Shown here one piece after another: positions 60,034 to 64,000 of a DNA stretch of 64,000 nt; the first letter of the stretch is position 1, and each line of letters starts with the position of its first letter. The translations under genes and the position numbers were made by a program. The DNA is taken from positions 1-64,000 of the forward strand of contig NZ_JABUXW010000005.1 of the NCBI RefSeq assembly GCF_014897585.1. The letters run 5' to 3'. Source of the DNA: Brachybacterium tyrofermentans. Its GTDB lineage: Bacteria > Actinomycetota > Actinomycetes > Actinomycetales > Dermabacteraceae. The notes beneath the pieces were generated by a model. That model was given only the letters and a program-made list of their open reading frames with translations. It did not search any database and had not been told where the DNA came from.

Positions 60034-60297
60034 CCCCGCCGGCCAGCGGGTGCCCGACCGCGAAAACCCCCTCGCTACGTCGCCGCGCAGTGGCTGAGCA
60101 TCCGCCGTTTCTGCGACGAGAACCCCGAGGACGAGCTGGTCCCGGAGCTGCGCGCCGAGCTCGAGACGGCTCCCGTGCAATATGCCCGTTACCAGCGGCG
60201 ATACCTGGGATGGGGCGTGCTTGCGCTCATGAGGCGCCGGCCGGGAGACGCTGACGTAAGGTCGCAGGATGCCGATCCCCACCGCTGCCGCCCCTGA
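60034..60297 (+). pseudogene. Possible gene remnant, same frame as the acidic gene
   Basis: After the acidic gene's stop, the same frame stays open for 87 codons to a TGA at 60295-60297, without a usable start. From about 60073 the codons look like real coding sequence (WLSIRRFCDENPEDELVPEL, then QYARYQRRYLGWGVLALMRR). It is probably the 3' end of a gene whose 5' part is lost, or a read-through extension. Its last 29 bases overlap the start of the next gene. Confidence 0.35.
60257..60262 (+). promoter_or_regulatory. Leaderless -10 hexamer (TAAGGT) for the beta-lactamase-fold gene
   Basis: TAAGGT is 6 nt before the ATG at 60269; no ribosome site is seen. Confidence 0.5.
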
Positions 60298-61069
60298 TCA
60301 GGTCTCCATCTCCCACTGCCTGCTCGATGCGGCGGGTGTGGCGATCTCCGCACAGGGCGCCGAGCAGCCCTACTACGCCGCGAGCACCATCAAGCTGCAC
60401 GTGATGCTGGCCGTGCTCCGGGCCGCAGACCGCGGAGACCTGAACCTCGATGATGCCGTGACCGCGACCCGCAGCTTCACCGGGGCCGACGCAACGACCT
60501 TCACCCTCGGCGGCGACCACCTCGACCCCACACATCCGGCCGACGGGGAGCAGGTGAGCGTGCGCGAGCTCCTGCAGCGCATGATCGACCGCTCCAGCAA
60601 CGAGGCCACGGACCACCTCGTCGAGCTCGTGGGCCTGGAGGCGGTGGCCGAGGCGATCGCGAGCCTGGGCCTGCAGGAGACCCGGGTCGAGCGCCTGATC
60701 GGTGACGCGAGCGCGCTCGCGACGGGCGCGACCAACGAGACCAGCGCGGCGGACCTCGCCCGGACGATGCGAGCGCTCGTGCAGCAGGACGGCAGTGCAG
60801 AGTCGACGCCAGCCCACGTCGACCTCGCACGCAGTGTGCTGCGGGCGCAGCGGATCCCGGTGATCGCCTCGGCGCTGGCCGACGGGGTCGACTGGGGCTC
60901 GAAGTCCGGCTGGGTCGACGGGTACCGGCACGACGTCGCCTTCGTCGGCGATCCCGACTCCAATGAGCTGAGGGTCCTCGCGGTGATGACCGCGGGGCTG
61001 GCCCCGGAGGCGGCCGACGAGAAGATCGCGTCGCTCGTGAGGGAGCTGCTGCCCGACGTCGCCGCCTGA
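60269..61069 (+). CDS. Class A beta-lactamase-fold serine hydrolase
   Basis: A 266-residue serine hydrolase. The three active-site motifs are present in modified form: SxxK in YYAASTIKLHVML (about 39-42), SxN in IDRSSNEATDHLVE, and a KTG-like KSG in WGSKSGWVDGYRHD. There is no signal peptide, so it is probably cytoplasmic, unlike true beta-lactamases; the family includes esterases and peptide hydrolases of unknown use. It begins with a leaderless-type start. Confidence 0.85.
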   Translation: MPIPTAAAPDQVSISHCLLDAAGVAISAQGAEQPYYAASTIKLHVMLAVLRAADRGDLNLDDAVTATRSFTGADATTFTLGGDHLDPTHPADGEQVSVRELLQRMIDRSSNEATDHLVELVGLEAVAEAIASLGLQETRVERLIGDASALATGATNETSAADLARTMRALVQQDGSAESTPAHVDLARSVLRAQRIPVIASALADGVDWGSKSGWVDGYRHDVAFVGDPDSNELRVLAVMTAGLAPEAADEKIASLVRELLPDVAA

Positions 61070-61316
61070 ACCGGCAGGCCACCCTGCCCAGACCTCGTCG
61101 GCCGTCGTGCGCATCCCCTCGTCGGGGCACCCGCCCAGCGGCACGTCGGCCGATGAACGGCGAGTAAAAAATCCCGCGATGAAGCGCCCAGGGGTTGCAT
61201 TCCGGGGTGTGCCCGTGGTCACAGTGGAGGTGCCCGATCACGCACGGCACCGTCGTCCGATCGACCGGAGACCGGACCTCAGGACGGACCGTGCACACGA
61301 CACGGAGGTACTGACC

Positions 61317-61919
61317 GTGACCGATCAAGCACTCACCACCCCCAGCCGTCGGAGCTTCTTCCGGGGCGTCGGCATCGCCGGCGCCGCGGCTGTCACCGGC
61401 GTCGCCGTCCCCACGCTGCTCGCGCCCTCCGCCTCGGCAGCGCCGGTCCCCGGCTACAACGAGAAGATCACCCGCGACCGGGTCATCGAGCGGGCGATGT
61501 TCTGGGTGGACGACCCTAGGGCGTACAGCATGGAGAACTTCGACATCGGCCCCGAGGAGGACTCCGACATCCTGTGGCGGATGGACTGCTCGGGCTTCGT
61601 GTCGATGGCCCTGGCCGTCCGCTTCGACGACAACCCCACGGGCCTGACCACCGAGACGCTGCACCCCGACGGCGGCTACGAGATCTCGCACTCGATCAGC
61701 AAGGACGATCTGCTCCCGGGCGACTTCATCCTGCAGAAGAACGCCGACTCCGAGAGCGGCGTCGGGCATGTGGTGCTGTTCAACGGCTGGGTCGACGGCG
61801 GCTACAACGTCCTCGAGCAGTCCTACGGGGCCGGCGGCACCACCTCCCGGACCGCCAGCTACCCGTACGACGACCTCGCGCACTACCACCCGTTCCGCTA
61901 CGACCTCATCGTCGACTGA
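61317..61919 (+). CDS. Tat-exported NlpC/P60-like peptidoglycan hydrolase
   Basis: A 200-residue secreted protein. The leader is a twin-arginine signal, SRRSFFRGVGIAGAAAVTG, ending with Ala-rich PSASAAP near residue 42. The mature part has the catalytic Cys in WRMDCSGFVSMALAV and the His in GVGHVVLFNGWVDGG. It is a short CHAP/NlpC-P60-like domain that likely cuts peptide bonds in the wall. GTG at 61317 is chosen because GGAGG lies 8 nt upstream. Tandem hairpin repeats follow its stop. The 247 bp upstream contain nothing I could assign. Confidence 0.82.
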   Translation: MTDQALTTPSRRSFFRGVGIAGAAAVTGVAVPTLLAPSASAAPVPGYNEKITRDRVIERAMFWVDDPRAYSMENFDIGPEEDSDILWRMDCSGFVSMALAVRFDDNPTGLTTETLHPDGGYEISHSISKDDLLPGDFILQKNADSESGVGHVVLFNGWVDGGYNVLEQSYGAGGTTSRTASYPYDDLAHYHPFRYDLIVD

Positions 61920-61978
61920 CCGAAGAGTGCGGGGCGCCCCGCCCCGACCGGCCCTGTTCGGGCGGAGCCCCCGCATCG

Positions 61979-62103
61979 ACGGGACGTATACGTGGCACGA
62001 GGCCTATATGCGGGCTCGCTGCACGTATAAGTCCCGTTGTCGCGACGGGCCTGTAAGTCCCGTTCCTGCGACGGGCCTGTAGGTCCCGTTCTTGCGACGG
62101 GCC
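61979..62103. repeat. Tandem 26-bp hairpin repeats with an inverted companion
   Basis: Three units (62027-62052, 62053-62078, 62079-62103) each contain AAGTCCCGTT or AGGTCCCGTT then GCGACGGGCC, so every unit can fold as CCCGT-N-ACGGG. A 13-bp inverted copy (61979-61991) matches 62025-62037 at 12 positions. The array sits between the convergent NlpC/P60 genes. Confidence 0.85.
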
Positions 62104-62178
62104 GGGCCGGGCCAGCGGTGGGCTTGGCCAGGGGGTGGCTGAGGGCTGGTGTCGACGTGGGGATCGCGACTCGGCGGC

Positions 62179-63297
62179 TCAGCCGGCCAGGGCCACCCGT
62201 CGGGCGCCGGCGTACTCGCCGATGGGGTCGTACTCGGTCAGCGACATGATCTCGACGCTGCGCGCGGCGTTGGGGGCCTGCATGATCAGGTCGTCCCCGA
62301 TGTACAGGGCCACGTGGCGGATCGAGTCGCCACCCGGCTCGGATGCGAAGAACACCAGGTCGCCGCGCTGCAGGTCCTCCCGCTCCACCGGCTCCAGGCC
62401 GGAGTGGTTCATCTGATCGCCGGCGTCGCGGTCGATCGAGATGCCGTGGTGGTGGAACAGCGTGTACGTGAAGCCCGAGCAGTCGAAACCGTAGGCGCTC
62501 ACGCCGGCCCACAGGTAACGCAGCCCGAGGAACCGCTCGCCGGTGGCGACGATGTCCTCGACGGTGGGCAGCGGCGGCTGCTCGCCGTGCTCGCGCACCA
62601 CGACGTCGTCGGCGGGCAGGTAGGCGTGACGCCCGCCGGGGACCGCGACCTTCACGGCCTTCGCGGTGCGGCCGAGCACCGGCAGGATCGTGTCGAAGGA
62701 GACGTCGATCCCGGGGTGGTTGCCCGACGGGGTGCCGGTGAGGGTGCTGGTCAGAGCCGTGACGGTCGCGGTCGGTGCGGAGGCCGCCTGCTGGGCGAAG
62801 TCCTCGTCGACCACGAGCTGCACGGTGGGCACCCAGCCGGGATAGCCGCGGGCGTCGCGCGGGGTGCCCTGTGCAGTGACCACGATGTGCGCCCAGTCGC
62901 CGTCGATCTCGTCGACGATGACCTCGCTGCCCAGCACGGCCTGCGACTCGAGCTCGCCGGTCAGCCAGCGTCGCGGCTCGGTGTCCTGCATGTTCGCGTT
63001 CCAGGCGTCGAGGTCGACGGGGTTCGTGAGCGAGGGGTCATCGATGCCGGGACGGTTCGAGCCCGGCTCCACCCACAGCGTGGTGGCGGTGACCGCGACG
63101 TGCGCGGTGGCGCCGGGGGTGAGGCCCGCGCCCGGCTCGGGCAGGGTCGCCGGCCCGGCGGCCGGTGCGGCGGGGACCTCGGCCAGGGCAGGGGCGACGG
63201 CGCCGAGGCCGGCGACGGCGAGGCCGGCGGTGCCGGTCGCGGCCAGGCGCAGGCCGTCACGGCGGGTGAGGCGGACGGTGGGGGTGTGCGTGGACAT
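62179..63297 (-). CDS. Secreted SH3/NlpC-P60 endopeptidase (YkfC-like)
   Basis: A 372-residue exported protein. The signal is Tat-like (LTRRDGLRLAATGTAGLAVA, ending near residue 38). Two bacterial SH3-like regions follow (about 55-145 and 150-240), then the NlpC/P60 domain: AYGFDCSGFTYTLFH (Cys), DSIRHVALYIGDDLI (His). This layout is that of gamma-D-glutamyl-L-diamino acid endopeptidases (YkfC), which trim muropeptides. The next gene on this strand encodes a dipeptide epimerase. AAGGAG lies 8 nt before the ATG. Confidence 0.88.
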   Translation of the reverse strand: MSTHTPTVRLTRRDGLRLAATGTAGLAVAGLGAVAPALAEVPAAPAAGPATLPEPGAGLTPGATAHVAVTATTLWVEPGSNRPGIDDPSLTNPVDLDAWNANMQDTEPRRWLTGELESQAVLGSEVIVDEIDGDWAHIVVTAQGTPRDARGYPGWVPTVQLVVDEDFAQQAASAPTATVTALTSTLTGTPSGNHPGIDVSFDTILPVLGRTAKAVKVAVPGGRHAYLPADDVVVREHGEQPPLPTVEDIVATGERFLGLRYLWAGVSAYGFDCSGFTYTLFHHHGISIDRDAGDQMNHSGLEPVEREDLQRGDLVFFASEPGGDSIRHVALYIGDDLIMQAPNAARSVEIMSLTEYDPIGEYAGARRVALAG

Positions 63298-63396
63298 CTG
63301 GAGTCTCCTTCGACAGGTCCCCGAGCGGGGGCCGCAGGTCACGGGATGATGGGTGGGCGATCGGCTATCGGTCGAGAGCGCGGGTGGTCGCGCGGG

Positions 63397-64000
63397 TCAC
63401 TGATCACCTCCGGACGGATCGACGTCGGCTCGGAGGCGCTCGAGCCCGAGGCCCGGCCCGCCGAGCAGGCGCAGCCAGCCGTCCTCCTGGACGTAGCCGC
63501 CGGCAGGGACATCGGAGGCGAACCAGAACGGCGGGTCGAGGTCGATCATCGTGATCGCCGGGTGGGCGATCGCGAGGTGGGCGGCGGCGGTGATCGAGAT
63601 ACGGGGCTCCATCATGGCGCCGACCATGCACTCCACCCCCGCCTCGAGGGCGACGTCCGCGATGGCCAGGGCCCCGCGCAGACCGCCCGTCTTGGCGAGC
63701 TTGATGTTGAGCATGTCCACGGCGTCGGCCTCTACCAGGCGTCGGGCATCCTCGACGTTCCACACCGACTCATCCGCCATGATCGGCACCTCGACCGCGG
63801 CGGACACCCGGGCGAGGCCCTCGATGTTCGCCGCGGCCACCGGCTGCTCGACCAGATCGATCGGGAGACCGTCCGCGAGGAACCCGGTGATGATGTCGAT
63901 GGCCTGCTCCGGCACCCAGCCCTGGTTGGCGTCCAGCCGCAGCCGGACCCCGGGGGCCGCCTCGACGACCGCGGCCAGGCGGTGCCTGTCCTCCTCGATG
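63397..64000 (-). CDS. Dipeptide (L-Ala-D/L-Glu) epimerase, enolase superfamily, partial
   Basis: The C-terminal part (about 200 residues) of a mandelate-racemase-type enzyme; the N-terminus lies beyond the window. Visible motifs: RLDANQGWVPEQAID (metal Asp), DLVEQPVAAANIEG (Glu), IMADESVWNVEDA (Asp-Glu), NIKLAKTGGLRGAL (catalytic Lys) and GAMMEPRISITAAAHLA. This set is typical of Ala-Glu epimerases in murein peptide recycling. It lies upstream, on the same strand, of the YkfC-like gene, with 99 bp between, as in ykfBC clusters. Confidence 0.88.
   Translation of the reverse strand, partial: IEEDRHRLAAVVEAAPGVRLRLDANQGWVPEQAIDIITGFLADGLPIDLVEQPVAAANIEGLARVSAAVEVPIMADESVWNVEDARRLVEADAVDMLNIKLAKTGGLRGALAIADVALEAGVECMVGAMMEPRISITAAAHLAIAHPAITMIDLDPPFWFASDVPAGGYVQEDGWLRLLGGPGLGLERLRADVDPSGGDQ

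Noticed and set aside
61070..61316. Possible c-di-AMP (ydaO-type) riboswitch before the Tat-exported NlpC/P60 gene
   Set aside because: Wall hydrolase genes of actinobacteria often carry it, but I could not find the conserved core sequences here.
62027..62103. CRISPR array reading of the 26-bp repeats
   Set aside because: The units are directly adjacent with no spacers, only three in number, and no cas genes are present.

Overview
The window is about 70% GC, densely packed with genes on both strands and strongly biased to G/C at third codon positions. Content and style fit a Gram-positive actinobacterium of the order Micrococcales, possibly Dermabacteraceae/Brachybacterium; this placement is inference from gene style, not a phylogenetic result. 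The first bases are the 3' end of a 5S rRNA followed by a strong terminator, so an rrn operon lies to the left.

Layout. 0.4-5.2 kb: an MFS exporter with a C-terminal frameshift, HPr (ptsH), a TetR regulator, an M20 peptidase and Dps. 5.3-15 kb: a conserved hypothetical, a PadR regulator with an unusual Gly-rich arm, the sulfurtransferase-SufE pair, a VOC protein, a nucleotide pyrophosphatase-like enzyme, an inositol-monophosphatase-family enzyme, an asparaginase homologue, an AHSA1-type protein and rlmC. 15-26 kb: hypotheticals, DUF3817, GPP34, hrpB, lipoproteins, a HicA-like fusion, a MerR/DUF2306 divergent pair and tandem membrane paralogues. 26-37 kb: transporters (BCCT, BASS, OFA, MHS), a glutamate-cysteine ligase family protein, DUF817 and another paralogue pair. 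37-43 kb: the NAD block nrtR-nadA-nadB-nadC plus a cysteine desulfurase. 43.7-46 kb: a nucleotidyltransferase and GHMP sugar kinase operon. 46-50 kb: a SUKH-like protein, a small membrane gene bracketed by two copies of a 56-bp dyad repeat, YdcZ and PabC. 49.6-51.1 kb: a lower-GC pair of small-molecule kinases. 51-58 kb: a SorC regulator, an orphan PTS EIIA, a NUDIX protein, a frameshifted NmrA-like gene, a Zn alcohol dehydrogenase, an IlvD/Edd sugar-acid dehydratase and an aldo/keto reductase. 58-64 kb: a nitrilase-fold protein lacking catalytic residues, an acidic protein, a gene remnant, a class A beta-lactamase-fold protein, and two NlpC/P60 proteins, one next to a dipeptide epimerase (muropeptide recycling).

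The clearest functional unit is NAD synthesis. NrtR, with candidate boxes in front of it, precedes aspartate oxidase, quinolinate synthase and quinolinate phosphoribosyltransferase, and the desulfurase can supply the sulfur for NadA's 4Fe-4S cluster. A recurring regulatory theme is leaderless transcription: at least nine starts have a TANNNT hexamer placed 6-7 nt before the start codon and no Shine-Dalgarno.

The most unusual things seen are the duplicated 56-bp dyad element (46994-47049 and 47358-47413), the degenerate nitrilase, the kinase/nucleotidyltransferase operon of unknown sugar specificity, the triple 26-bp hairpin array between the NlpC/P60 genes, and several slippery microsatellites inside or next to genes. 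I saw no CRISPR array, prophage, insertion sequence or tRNA.
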